Below, in pieces: positions 7,516 to 15,898 of a stretch of DNA of 64,000 nucleotides. The translations under genes were made by a program, and so were the position numbers. Under the pieces are notes generated by a model that did no database searches, was not told the origin of the DNA, and saw nothing but the letters and a program-made list of their open reading frames with translations. The DNA comes from Sphaerisporangium sp. TRM90804 (GTDB lineage Bacteria; Actinomycetota; Actinomycetes; Streptosporangiales; Streptosporangiaceae): positions 186,001 to 250,000 of the forward strand of contig NZ_JARWAC010000017.1 in NCBI RefSeq assembly GCF_029846175.1. Reading direction: 5' to 3'. Position 1 is the first letter of the stretch. Every line of letters starts with the position of its first letter.

Positions 7516-10455
7516 TCAGCGGTGAGGTGCGGGGCTGGGGTGCGATCGGGTGCCGAGGGGGTGGCCCAGGGAGCCGAAGCAGGTGAAGCCGGGGACGGCC
7601 GTCTTCTGGCCGGCCTCGGCCAGGGCTTCGGCGGGGGTGCGGCCCGCGAGGAGGAGGGTGTGGAACTCCGTCATGAGGGCCAGGGCCTCGGCGTCGCGGA
7701 CGGGGACCAGGCCCGCGACGACGCAGGCGGTTCCCTGCTCAAGGAAGGCGCCGGCCAGGCCCAGCGGGGCGCCGTCGACGGGGGCGTGGGCCATGCCCGC
7801 GTCGCAGGCGGACAGGGCCACGAGCCACGGCGTCCGGGAGAGCTTGAGCAGGTCGTAGGCCATGAGCGGGCCGTCGTCCAGGGCGAGGCTGGAGAGCAGG
7901 GGGCTGCCGGCGCAGAAGGTGCCGTGCGCGGCGATGTGCGCGATGTCGGCCTTTTCGAGCGCTCTCGTGACGTCCGCCCGGTGAGGGGCGACCTGCGCGG
8001 CGGGTAGACGGTCCCCCGGGAGGGGGCACAGGCGTCCCCGGTAGGCGCGGACGATCGTGGACGCCTCCGCGTGAGCGTGCTCCAGCCCCGGCCCCGCCAC
8101 GGCGGTGATTATCGCGCCACCGGGAGCCCGTGCCTCGATGGCCGCCATCGGCGTGCCGGACCTCGACGCCTCCATCAACGCCACCACCGGCGCGCCGGGA
8201 CTCGGCGCTTCTTCGTGCAGGAGCGGCCCGCTCGGGGACGTGCCGGATGAGGGCGTGTCGACCGGCCTTGGCAGGAGGGGGAGGCGGGGAGGCTGGAGCA
8301 GGGCGGCCGCCCGCCACGCTTCGGCGCTGGAGGCGACGCAGACGGCGCGGCCTCTCAGGGGAGGCAGGACCGGCCACGGCAGGGTGTGCAGCGCTCCCGT
8401 CGGCACGATGATCAGTGGACGGTCGGCGACGTCCCCGGCCAGGGGCCCGAGCAGCAGGCGAGCGAGCCGCTCCGCCTCCTCGGCCGTGCCGGTGCCGGTG
8501 CCGGTGTCACGCAGGCTCGCGCGGCGCAGGCCGTACCGGAGCCTGGTGGTGGCCTCGGTCGCGGCCGTGTAGGAGCCGAGGCGCCGCAGCTCGCAGCGCT
8601 CTTCGGTGACGACGACGGCGCCGAGCCCGTCGCCGTGCCTCACCAGCTCGACCAGCGCCGCGCCGTCGAGGGCCGCCCGCAGGCGCTCGGGCGTGACCAG
8701 GACGGGCGGGCGTCCGCGTGCCACCGCGCGCCAGTGCTCGGCCCAGCCCAGCACCGTCTCGGCCCCGCCGTCGTCCATGGCCAGCGCGAGCCCGAAGTCG
8801 GCAAGCCGCTCGCCGGCCCGCACCGCGTGCGCCCGCACCCCCGGGTCGTCCAGGCGGTCGCTCCCGGCGGTGGCGTCCCGCAAGCCCGCCCGCAGGGCCG
8901 CGAAGGCGCCCGGCAGGTCGCCCCGCAGGCTCCGCCGCAGCGCGACGGCGTGGTGGCGAACCACCCGGTGCGTCCGCCCGGCGGGTGCGCGGACGCGACC
9001 GTCAGGTGGCCCCTCCACGCCGGTTCCCCCTGACGGGCTGTCAGCGGGATCCGGCACGGAGGTGAGGTCGTCCGCCGCGTGACCGGTGATCAGGCGAAGC
9101 TCGGCGCCGGCCGCCGCGTGGTCGGACAGCGCGACGGCCAGTTCGGCCGCGGTCAGCCGAAGCCCCGCAGCGGGAACCGTCCACCCGCACTCGTCCAGCC
9201 TCCCCGCCAGCGACCGGGCCTCGGCGAGCAACGCCCTCACCCCACACCCGGCCTCGGGCCGTTCCCTGGCCTCGCGTATCGCGAGGGATGCACCGGGAGC
9301 GGTAGGGCCCACGGGCGGCGCCGTGCGCGGCGGGCCGGCCTGGGAAGGTGCTGCGGACGAGGGGGCCATCGCGAGGCGGGCTCGCAGGGCCACCTCCTCG
9401 GCGAGCGGGACCCAGGCGTGGCGGCCCTGGGCGGCCAGCTCGGCGCAGGCGAGTTCGGCGGTCATCCGGGCCTGGTGGGGGTTGCCGACCAGCAGTTCGA
9501 CCTGCGCCAGCACCAGGCGCGACTCGGCGAGCGCGACCGGGGCGCCGGCGGCTGCCAGCTCGGGCACGGCCCGTTCGAGCAGAGCCCGGGCCTCGCCCGG
9601 CAGGTACGCGGCCAGCAGCGCGCCGGCGAAGTCGGCGCGCATGGCGGCGAGCCGTTCGGGGTAACCGGTGAGCGCCTGCTCGGCCGACCGGTACCCGGCG
9701 AAGGCCGCCGGGATGTCGCCGCGCCGCGTGGCGACGAACGGCACGTTGGCCTCGGCGAGCAGAGCGATGTGGTCGAGGCCCGCCTGCCGCGCGACGGCCA
9801 GGCATTCGGACAGGTCGCGGGACGCGGCGTCGTACCGCTCCAGGTACGCGTGCGCGATGCCCCGGTTGAGCAGGGCCCCGGCCAGGAAGCGCGGGTCGCC
9901 GGCCCCGGTGAGGCGGGTGATCGCCGTGTCGCAGTGGGCCACGGCCTCCTCGTTCCTGCCCAGACGGCCCAGCGCCACCGCGCGCTGCACGCTGAGCCGG
10001 GCGGTGTCGAGGCCGGTGAGGTGCCCCGCGGCCAGGTCGGCCAGGCGGAGGGCGCCCTCGGGGTCACCCAGGTCGGCGTGGATCGGCACCAGCGACAGCC
10101 GGGCCTGGGCGGCCCGCGCGGGCAGATGCCGTGCGGCCTCGACGGCCCGGCCGAGATGGCCGGCGGCGAGCGCCAGGTCGCCGAGCTCGCGGGCCGCGAG
10201 CGCGATCGCACGGTGCGCCACGGAGACGGCCTCGGCACACCCCGTCACCCGTGCCTCCGCGAGCACGGCCTGCCCAAGCCCTCGCGCCCGCGCCGGATCG
10301 GCCCCGGACACCAGCACCGCCTCCTCCGCCCTCGCCACCAGCCTCCCCACGGCACCGGGCGCGGCCTCCGCCAGGCCCGGCGCGGCGGCGTCCGATGGTG
10401 GTTCTTCGGGCGCGAGCAACTCGGCCGCGGCGGCGGGGGTGGGGCGGGGGGTCAT
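7516..10455 (-). CDS. TPR-CHAT caspase-like protease
   Basis: This 979-residue protein is the last gene of a four-gene operon. Residues about 30-370 are alpha-helical with TPR-like units (AVEAARHLPARAAQARLSL, GALLNRGIAHAYLERYDAA, RYDAASRDLSECLAVARQ). A second helical block with VELVRHGDGL (around 600) precedes the C-terminal CHAT domain (about 640-979). The caspase-type dyad is visible: His844 in IAAHG and Cys884 in LSACDAG, each after a hydrophobic strand. CHAT proteases are cysteine endopeptidases usually activated through their repeat domain; TPR-CHAT of the type III-E CRISPR effector is the best-known case. There is no signal peptide, so it should act in the cytoplasm. Its ATG overlaps the preceding stop (ATGA), implying translational coupling. 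Confidence 0.85.
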   Translation of the reverse strand: MTPRPTPAAAAELLAPEEPPSDAAAPGLAEAAPGAVGRLVARAEEAVLVSGADPARARGLGQAVLAEARVTGCAEAVSVAHRAIALAARELGDLALAAGHLGRAVEAARHLPARAAQARLSLVPIHADLGDPEGALRLADLAAGHLTGLDTARLSVQRAVALGRLGRNEEAVAHCDTAITRLTGAGDPRFLAGALLNRGIAHAYLERYDAASRDLSECLAVARQAGLDHIALLAEANVPFVATRRGDIPAAFAGYRSAEQALTGYPERLAAMRADFAGALLAAYLPGEARALLERAVPELAAAGAPVALAESRLVLAQVELLVGNPHQARMTAELACAELAAQGRHAWVPLAEEVALRARLAMAPSSAAPSQAGPPRTAPPVGPTAPGASLAIREARERPEAGCGVRALLAEARSLAGRLDECGWTVPAAGLRLTAAELAVALSDHAAAGAELRLITGHAADDLTSVPDPADSPSGGTGVEGPPDGRVRAPAGRTHRVVRHHAVALRRSLRGDLPGAFAALRAGLRDATAGSDRLDDPGVRAHAVRAGERLADFGLALAMDDGGAETVLGWAEHWRAVARGRPPVLVTPERLRAALDGAALVELVRHGDGLGAVVVTEERCELRRLGSYTAATEATTRLRYGLRRASLRDTGTGTGTAEEAERLARLLLGPLAGDVADRPLIIVPTGALHTLPWPVLPPLRGRAVCVASSAEAWRAAALLQPPRLPLLPRPVDTPSSGTSPSGPLLHEEAPSPGAPVVALMEASRSGTPMAAIEARAPGGAIITAVAGPGLEHAHAEASTIVRAYRGRLCPLPGDRLPAAQVAPHRADVTRALEKADIAHIAAHGTFCAGSPLLSSLALDDGPLMAYDLLKLSRTPWLVALSACDAGMAHAPVDGAPLGLAGAFLEQGTACVVAGLVPVRDAEALALMTEFHTLLLAGRTPAEALAEAGQKTAVPGFTCFGSLGHPLGTRSHPSPAPHR

Positions 10456-10976
10456 GGGCGGACTCGGTGCCAGCGGGTGGCCACGGGAGGGTGGGCGGGG
10501 CGGTGGCAGACCACGCTGAGCCAGCCGTGGGGGAGGCCGGTGGTGGCGAACTCCCCGGCTTCGGAGGGGTAGCGCACCTTGCTGACGTACGGGGTCCTGA
10601 TCTCGACGCGGGTGCCCTCGCCGGGGGCGGGGTGGACCTGGCCGGCCAGGTCGAAGTGCGAGTCGCAGATCGCGACCTCCACGTCGATGGTCAGCCCGTC
10701 GACGGCGAAGCGGAGCAGGCGCGACTCGCCGTCCAGCGGGCAGCCGTCTGACCAGATGCGGGTGGGGAGGTCCTGGTAGGAACGGCGGTCGGCGCGCGTG
10801 CCCGAGCGGGTGCCGTAGCCGCCGGCGGGCGCCGGCGGTACCGCGACCGGGGTGGCGGTGACGGCTCCGGGCAGGTGCAGGCCGAACGCGCCACGGGCGT
10901 CGGCGGCCACGCGGGCGGGCATCGGGTCGGTGCCGGCGGCGACCCTCAGGGCCGCCAGCAGATAGTCGTCGCTCAT
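10452..10976 (-). CDS. Small beta-rich protein between sigma factor and CHAT protease (carboxypeptidase-regulatory-like fold)
   Basis: This 174-residue protein has a short N-terminal helix (DDYLLAALRVAAG), a Pro/Gly-rich linker (about 35-60) and a C-terminal beta-domain. In that domain a strand (TIDVEVAI) leads into FDLAGQVHPAPGEGTRVEI and then GEFATTGLPHGWLSVVCHR. The G-x-V...P...G..V and GxF...LPxGxxx pattern resembles the carboxypeptidase-regulatory/transthyretin-like beta-sandwich. No catalytic residues or membrane segment are evident. Position suggests an adaptor, substrate or sigma regulator for its neighbours; this is inference. It overlaps the sigma gene stop and the CHAT start by ATGA on both sides. 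Confidence 0.7.
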   Translation of the reverse strand: MSDDYLLAALRVAAGTDPMPARVAADARGAFGLHLPGAVTATPVAVPPAPAGGYGTRSGTRADRRSYQDLPTRIWSDGCPLDGESRLLRFAVDGLTIDVEVAICDSHFDLAGQVHPAPGEGTRVEIRTPYVSKVRYPSEAGEFATTGLPHGWLSVVCHRPAHPPVATRWHRVRP

Positions 10977-11491
10977 CGCTGCTGCTCCTCCATGATCGAC
11001 CGCAGCCGCTTGAGACAGCGGCCGCGGGTGGGGCCGATGCTTCCGATCGGCATGTCGAGCCGCCGGGAGATCTGGGCGTATCCGGCCTCCGGCGCCGTCA
11101 CGAGCAGCCGGAGCAGCGAACGGCAGGGCTCCCGGAGTGTGTCGACGGCCGCCCACAGGCGCCGCCCCTCGTCCTCGGTGAGCATCACGGCCACGGGGTC
11201 GCCGTCGGAGGCGGGCAGGTCGTCCGGCAGGCCGGGGAGCTGGTCGCCCCTCTTCTTGCCGATGCGGATGGCCTCGTGGCGGGTGGTGGTGACCAGCCAC
11301 GCCCCGAGGCGGTCGAGATCGCGGACGGAGTGGTAGTTCTCGACCAGCCGCAGCCAGGCCGCCTGCACGGCGTCGGCGGCGTCGGAGGGCGACAGGCCGT
11401 AGGCCCGCGCCACGGCCCACATGCGGTAGCCGAAGCGCTCGACCAGCCCGCGCCAGGCGATCTCATCGGGAAAGCCGTGATCGTAAGGCAT
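10973..11491 (-). CDS. ECF-type RNA polymerase sigma factor
   Basis: This 172-residue protein has the two domains of group 4 sigma factors. Region 2 (about 10-80) shows AWRGLVERFGYRMWAVARAYGLSPSDAADAVQAAWLRL, written here as two runs around the conserved DA.D..Q..W motif, and an inter-domain linker follows. Region 4 (about 110-170) has LREPCRSLLRLL, the HTH YAQISRRLDMPIGSIGPTRG and RCLKRLR. It should direct RNA polymerase to a small set of promoters, probably including that of its own operon. No canonical anti-sigma factor lies next to it; the downstream beta-rich protein or the two proteases are candidate regulators. The start ATG lies 43 bases after the subtilase gene. Confidence 0.85.
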   Translation of the reverse strand: MPYDHGFPDEIAWRGLVERFGYRMWAVARAYGLSPSDAADAVQAAWLRLVENYHSVRDLDRLGAWLVTTTRHEAIRIGKKRGDQLPGLPDDLPASDGDPVAVMLTEDEGRRLWAAVDTLREPCRSLLRLLVTAPEAGYAQISRRLDMPIGSIGPTRGRCLKRLRSIMEEQQR

Positions 11492-11534
11492 GTGGCGACT
11501 TCACGTGATGGAGGGAATGCGTACCGTCACCACC

Positions 11535-12566
11535 CTAGCGGGGGGCGGGAACCGCGACACCGAGTTCGGGGAATCGCCTGCCGCGCCCGGGGTCGAGCAC
11601 GTGGGCCGCCGCCTCGGCCGGGGACATGTCACGGGCCGCGGCCGCGATGGCCCCGGCCACCACGGCCGCCGAGAACGACGTGCCGCTCCAGACCGCGTAG
11701 CTCTGGAAATGATCAAAGTTCGCGAAACTGCTCACCAACGACTCCCCGCACGCGCAGGCGTCGACCCACGGGCCGAACGCGGAGAATCTCGCCCGGTTCG
11801 TCCCGGTGGCGTCCAGGGCGCCGACGGCCACCACCCGGGGCAGGGCGGCGGGCCAGAACGGTCGCGAGGAGCCGGTGTTGCCCGCGCAGGCGACCACCAC
11901 GGTGCCGGTGAACGCCGCCAGCGCCCGCTCGACCAGCGGCGACGGCCGGTCGTCGTAGGTGTGGCAGCCGAACGAGAGCACCAGGACGTCCACCCGCCCC
12001 GCCCGCAGCCGGTTGAGCGCCCGAAGGACCCCGGCCTCGTCTCCCGCGCCCTCGCTGTTCAGCACCCGCACCACGCGCAGCCGCACGCCGGGCGCCTGAC
12101 GCAGCAGCAGGCCGGCGATGAACGTGCCGTGCCCCGCCTGGCCGTCGAGCCGCCCGTCGCCGTCGGCGTCCAGGACCTCGCCGGGCTGGTCGCGGAACCA
12201 GTCGCACCCGGTGAACCACGGATGGGGCAGCACGCCGGTGTCGAGCAGCCCCACCGTCACCCGGGACGGCTCTCCCGGCTCGTACGCCGGGGCGGGCGCG
12301 GGCAGGGGCGCGCCGGTGGGGCCGCCGAAGTAGAGCGGCTGCCCGGTCACGACGTGGTTGGGGGCGACCTCGTGGCCCCGCCCGGTGAGCTCGGCGGCGA
12401 TCTCGCAGGGGTCGGCCCCCGGCGCCAGCCTGACGGTGAACCACCCGTCCATGTGCTCGACCGCCTGGGCCCAGCGCCCGGCCACGTCGGGGGAGCGGGC
12501 GAGCAGCACGCCGGGGCGGATGACGGCGCTCATGCCGGGGGTGTGCTCGACTGTCTGGACTTCCAC
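11535..12566 (-). CDS. Intracellular-looking S8 (subtilisin-like) serine protease, operon leader
   Basis: This is a compact 343-residue subtilase. The triad is complete: Asp109 in LLDTGV, His146 in GHGTFIAG and Ser297 in SGTSFSAAV, with the oxyanion Asn230 in CAGNTG. Residues 1-100 form a prodomain-like segment with no signal peptide, and there is no transmembrane tail, so it probably works inside the cell. GTG 12566 was chosen because GAAGGAG lies at suitable spacing. An ATG 33 bases inside is the alternative. It is the first gene of the operon with the ECF sigma factor, the beta-rich protein and the CHAT protease, pairing two unrelated protease folds with a dedicated transcription factor. 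Confidence 0.87.
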   Translation of the reverse strand: MEVQTVEHTPGMSAVIRPGVLLARSPDVAGRWAQAVEHMDGWFTVRLAPGADPCEIAAELTGRGHEVAPNHVVTGQPLYFGGPTGAPLPAPAPAYEPGEPSRVTVGLLDTGVLPHPWFTGCDWFRDQPGEVLDADGDGRLDGQAGHGTFIAGLLLRQAPGVRLRVVRVLNSEGAGDEAGVLRALNRLRAGRVDVLVLSFGCHTYDDRPSPLVERALAAFTGTVVVACAGNTGSSRPFWPAALPRVVAVGALDATGTNRARFSAFGPWVDACACGESLVSSFANFDHFQSYAVWSGTSFSAAVVAGAIAAAARDMSPAEAAAHVLDPGRGRRFPELGVAVPAPR

Positions 12567-12758
12567 GCACGTGCTCCTTCAGCGAGGGGTAAACGCGGTG
12601 CGTGTTCTTCCCTATGCGGAGCGTTGCCAAGCGTGATTAGGTATGACCCGGCTCTGGTGCCTTGCCACGACGGACGGTAGTCTCTCCCTCAGTCACTTGT
12701 GATCATCCCAGTATGAGGACGTTGGGGAAGGCGCACCTCGTACGAAACGGGAGGTCCG

Positions 12759-13253
12759 GTGTCTGCTCGTGGCGTGCTGTACGTCCACTCGGCTCAGCCC
12801 GCGCTGTGCCCGCACATTGAATGGGCGGTCGCGGGTGTCCTTGGCATACCCGTTGACCTATCGTGGACTCCCCAGCCAGCTCAGCCTGGCACGGTGCGTA
12901 CTCAGGCCGAGTGGGAGGGCCGTCCAGGAACGGCGGCGGCGATCACGTCGTCGCTCATGGGCTGGCAGCGCATCCGCTTCGAGACGTCCGAGGACGCCTC
13001 TCCGGGTGTCGACGGCTCGCGGCATGCCTACACCCCGACCCTGGGGGCGTTCACCGCTGTCATCGGCGTGTCCGGCGACATCCTGGTGCCCGAGGACCGC
13101 CTGCGCAACGTGATGCTCATGGCCGCCCAGGGCCGCGTCGTCCTGGAGGAGGAGCTCGACCGGCTCCTCGGCAAGCAGTGGGACGAGGAGCTCGAACCGT
13201 TCCGCTACGCCGGCGACGGCGCCCCCGTCCGCTGGCTGCACGCCGCCGTGTGA
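12759..13253 (+). CDS. DUF3145 family protein
   Basis: This 164-residue actinobacterial conserved protein starts with RGVLYVHSAQPALCPHIEWA. It continues with a central GRPGTAAAI segment, then WQRIRFE and a C-terminal acidic helix (VVLEEELDRLLGKQWDEELEPFRYA), ending in VRWLHAAV. No enzymatic motif is known for the family, and there is no signal or membrane segment. The GTG start has GGGAGG a few bases upstream. It is transcribed away from the subtilase operon, sharing a 192-bp divergent intergenic region with it. Confidence 0.82.
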   Translation: MSARGVLYVHSAQPALCPHIEWAVAGVLGIPVDLSWTPQPAQPGTVRTQAEWEGRPGTAAAITSSLMGWQRIRFETSEDASPGVDGSRHAYTPTLGAFTAVIGVSGDILVPEDRLRNVMLMAAQGRVVLEEELDRLLGKQWDEELEPFRYAGDGAPVRWLHAAV

Positions 13254-13278
13254 CCACCCGCCGCCCCACCCGGAGGCC

Positions 13279-14190
13279 TCAGAGCCCCGGCGCCGAGCCG
13301 ACGAGCGCGCCGACGGCCCGCTCGATGGGCAGTCCCGGCGGGTCCTCCACGCGCTCCGTGCAGCCGAGGATCAGCGCCAGGATCGCCGTGCCCAGCAGGG
13401 AACGCCGGTTCGCGTGATCGAGGACGCCGGCCCCGGGGTCGATGAGCGCGCGCAGGGCGATGCCCTCCGTGGCGGCGGTCAGCAGCCCGACGAGGTCGTC
13501 CAGCTCCACCCCTGAGCGCAGCCGCAGGCTACGGGCCTTCAGTATCTCCGCGCACACCTCCCGCCACGGTTCCACCAGCCCGTGGTAGTTCTCGGCCAGC
13601 GCCTCCCGGATGGCCTCGTCGCCCTCGGCGGCGGCGATGGCCAGCAGTTCCAGCCGGAACTTGGGCCTGTCGATCAGGCTCACGAGGTCGCAGTAGCCGA
13701 GTTCCTGGACGGCGGGTACGAAACGCGGCCCTTCCAGCAGGTCACCGATGATGTGAGCGGCCTCGGTGACGTCGCAGTGGGTCGGCTGGTACCGCGACCA
13801 CAGGCCGAACCGCAGCAGGTCGGCGATGAAGTGGGAGTGGGACCGCCAGGTGCTCCTCAACGTCGGGACGCTGCCCACGACGGGGAACGGATGGGGGTTG
13901 TTCGCCACCTCCGCGGCCACCGCGCGCTGCGACAGGAAGCTCAGGAGGGGGCGCCCGATGGAGCTCTCGTCCTCCGGGTCGCTTTGGGTGCGCTCGGCAC
14001 CCGGGCCGAGGTGGCGCTCGATCAGGCGCATGGCCGCCATGAGGTAGGCGGCGGTGACGGGATCGTTGGCGAGCCTGTCACGGCTCGCGGGCGTGCGCCG
14101 GTCGAGTCGCCGGAGCACCTGTGACAGGTCCTGGTCGTAGGGGGACGGGAGCTGCTGCTTCAGCGTCTGCTTCTCGGTCACGCCACTCAT
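13279..14190 (-). CDS. Unrecognised all-helical protein (TetR ligand-domain-like)
   Basis: I do not recognise this 303-residue protein. It is predicted almost entirely alpha-helical and soluble. The C-terminal third (LVGLLTAATEGIALRALIDPG, then ANRRSLLGTAILALIL) reads like the ligand-binding/dimerisation half of TetR regulators. The N-terminus, however, has no TetR helix-turn-helix, only DPVTAAYLMAAMRLIERHL. It could be a diverged two-module regulator or a ligand-binding protein. ATG 14190 was chosen over an upstream in-frame start because the added 30 residues are Arg/Pro-rich and non-coding in character. A direct repeat lies in its upstream region. Confidence 0.6.
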   Translation of the reverse strand: MSGVTEKQTLKQQLPSPYDQDLSQVLRRLDRRTPASRDRLANDPVTAAYLMAAMRLIERHLGPGAERTQSDPEDESSIGRPLLSFLSQRAVAAEVANNPHPFPVVGSVPTLRSTWRSHSHFIADLLRFGLWSRYQPTHCDVTEAAHIIGDLLEGPRFVPAVQELGYCDLVSLIDRPKFRLELLAIAAAEGDEAIREALAENYHGLVEPWREVCAEILKARSLRLRSGVELDDLVGLLTAATEGIALRALIDPGAGVLDHANRRSLLGTAILALILGCTERVEDPPGLPIERAVGALVGSAPGL

Positions 14191-14269
14191 GCTCCGTCCA
14201 CCCGCGCTCGGCTGTACAGGAGCGCGGGCGCGCGGTGGTGCGCGCCGGCGTCCCCGCACGCGCGCTGGA

Positions 14270-14391
14270 GACACGTTCACGGCGGTCCCCGTACAACGGA
14301 GGTGGGACGCGGCGGCACGGAGGCCCGCCGGGTCCGTTCGACAGACGCCTTCTGCCGGCCGGCGAGGGCGGAGGTCGCGACACGTTCACGG
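14270..14391. repeat. 13-bp direct repeat GACACGTTCACGG upstream of the unrecognised helical protein
   Basis: Exact copies are at 14270-14282 and 14379-14391, 109 bases apart start to start, in the region upstream of the gene starting at 14190. They could be regulator sites or a trace of a small rearrangement. No other copy was noticed in the window. Confidence 0.5.
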
Positions 14392-14421
14392 AACGGACGT
14401 GGGGCGGGCCGTGGACGCGGC

Positions 14422-14449
14422 GAGGCCCCGCACCTGGGTGCGGGGCCTC
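14422..14449 (-). terminator. Terminator of the FAS II operon
   Basis: A perfect 12-bp stem (GAGGCCCCGCAC / GTGCGGGGCCTC) with loop CTGG lies 11 bases after the carboxyltransferase stop codon. It ends the long fab transcript. Confidence 0.8.
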
Positions 14450-14460
14450 GGTGGTCGGGG

Positions 14461-15885
14461 TCAGAGGGGGATGTTGCCGTGGGCTCCTCGGGCGGGGGTG
14501 GCCTGGGAGAGGATCTTGGCGATGGCGCCCCGGGTCTCGGCGGGCTTGATGACCTCGTCGACGACGCCGAGCTGGATGGCGCGGTCGAGGCCGCCGGCGA
14601 CCTTCTCGTGCTCCTCGGCCAGGCGGGCCTCCAGGGCCGGGCGGTCCTCCTCGGGGACGGCCGCCAGCTCGCGGCGCTTCAGGACGCGGATGGCGGCGAC
14701 CGCGCCCATCACGGCGATCTCGGCGGTCGGCCAGGCGAAGACCTTGGTGGCGCCCAGCGAGCGGGAGTTCATCGCGATGTACGCGCCGCCGTACGCCTTG
14801 CGGGTCACCAGCGTGACGCGCGGGACGGTGGCCTCGGCGAACGCGTGCAGCAGCTTGGCGCCGCGCCGCACGACGCCGTCGTGCTCCTGCCCGACGCCTG
14901 GCAGGTAACCCGGGACGTCGACCAGGACGACCAGCGGCACTCCGAAGGAGTCGCACATGCGCACGAAGCGGGCGGCCTTCTCGGCGGAGGTGGAGTCGAG
15001 GCAGCCGGCCAGGCGCATCGGGTTGTTGGCGATGACGCCGACCGTGCGACCGCCCATGCGGCCGAGCGTGGTCACGATGTTCGGCGCCCACTTGGGGTGC
15101 AGCTCCACACCGCGCTCGTCGAGCAGGCCGTTGACCAGCGGGTGAACGTCGTAGGCCCTGCGTGGCTCCTCGGGCAGCAGCCCGGAGAAGTCGGCCTCCT
15201 CCACCGAGGAGAGCCGGACGCGGCCCTGGTGGCCGAGCAGGACGGCCAGGCGCCGCGCGTTGAGCAGGGCGTCGGTGTCGTCCTTGGCCACCACGTGCAC
15301 GACGCCGCTGCGCCTGCTGTGCGGCTCGGGCCCGCCGAGACCGGCCATGTCGATCTTCTCGCCGGTGACGCTGCGGACGACGTCGGGGCCGGTGACGAAG
15401 ATGCGGCCCTGGTCGGACAGGATGACCAGGTCGGTCAGCGCCGGCCCGTACGCGGCTCCGCCGGCCGCCGGGCCGAGGACCACGGAGATCTGCGGCACCA
15501 CGCCGGAGGCCCGGGTCATCGCGGCGAACACGCGGCCGACGGCGTGCAGGGACTCCACGCCCTCGGCCAGACGGGCGCCGCCGGAGTGCCACAGGCCCAC
15601 GATGGGCACCCGCTCGCGCACCGCGACGTCGTACGCCTGCACGATGTGCTCGCAGCCCTCGCTTCCCATGGCGCCGCCCTGGACGCGCGCGTCGCTGGAG
15701 AACGCCACCACGGGCACCCCCTCGACGCGGCCGAGGGCGGCGAGGACTCCGCTGCGGTCCTCGGGGGACAGCAGGTGGGCCGAGCCCTCGTCGAACAGGG
15801 CGGTCAGGCGGGTGAGAGGCGCGCGGGGATCAGGTGCCTCCTGTTCGGAGGCAGCGGTCACCACCTCGTTGCCGAGCACGGTCAC
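14461..15885 (-). CDS. accD: Acyl-CoA carboxylase carboxyltransferase (beta) subunit of the FAS II operon
   Basis: This subunit transfers CO2 from carboxybiotin to acetyl-CoA (or propionyl-CoA) to make malonyl-CoA for fatty acid synthesis; the biotinylated alpha subunit must be encoded elsewhere. The protein has about 474 residues. The N-half has VQGGAMGSEGCEHI and WHSGGARLAEGV, an acyl-CoA-site GG oxyanion pair. The C-half has DVPGYLPGVGQEHDGVVRRGAKLL and RKAYGGAYIAM, written as separate motifs, giving the second oxyanion hole. Its place directly after fabF matches AccD6-type subunits. GTG 15885 follows GGGAG by 5 bases. A TTG at 15897, just after the fabF stop, is in frame too. Confidence 0.85.
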   Translation of the reverse strand: MTVLGNEVVTAASEQEAPDPRAPLTRLTALFDEGSAHLLSPEDRSGVLAALGRVEGVPVVAFSSDARVQGGAMGSEGCEHIVQAYDVAVRERVPIVGLWHSGGARLAEGVESLHAVGRVFAAMTRASGVVPQISVVLGPAAGGAAYGPALTDLVILSDQGRIFVTGPDVVRSVTGEKIDMAGLGGPEPHSRRSGVVHVVAKDDTDALLNARRLAVLLGHQGRVRLSSVEEADFSGLLPEEPRRAYDVHPLVNGLLDERGVELHPKWAPNIVTTLGRMGGRTVGVIANNPMRLAGCLDSTSAEKAARFVRMCDSFGVPLVVLVDVPGYLPGVGQEHDGVVRRGAKLLHAFAEATVPRVTLVTRKAYGGAYIAMNSRSLGATKVFAWPTAEIAVMGAVAAIRVLKRRELAAVPEEDRPALEARLAEEHEKVAGGLDRAIQLGVVDEVIKPAETRGAIAKILSQATPARGAHGNIPL

Positions 15886-15898
15886 GGTCGCTCCCAAA

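Noticed and set aside
9079-10572. 497-residue plus-strand frame opposite the CHAT gene
   Set aside because: It is composed of Gly/Arg/Gln-rich sequence without motifs; the minus-strand CHAT protein explains the region.
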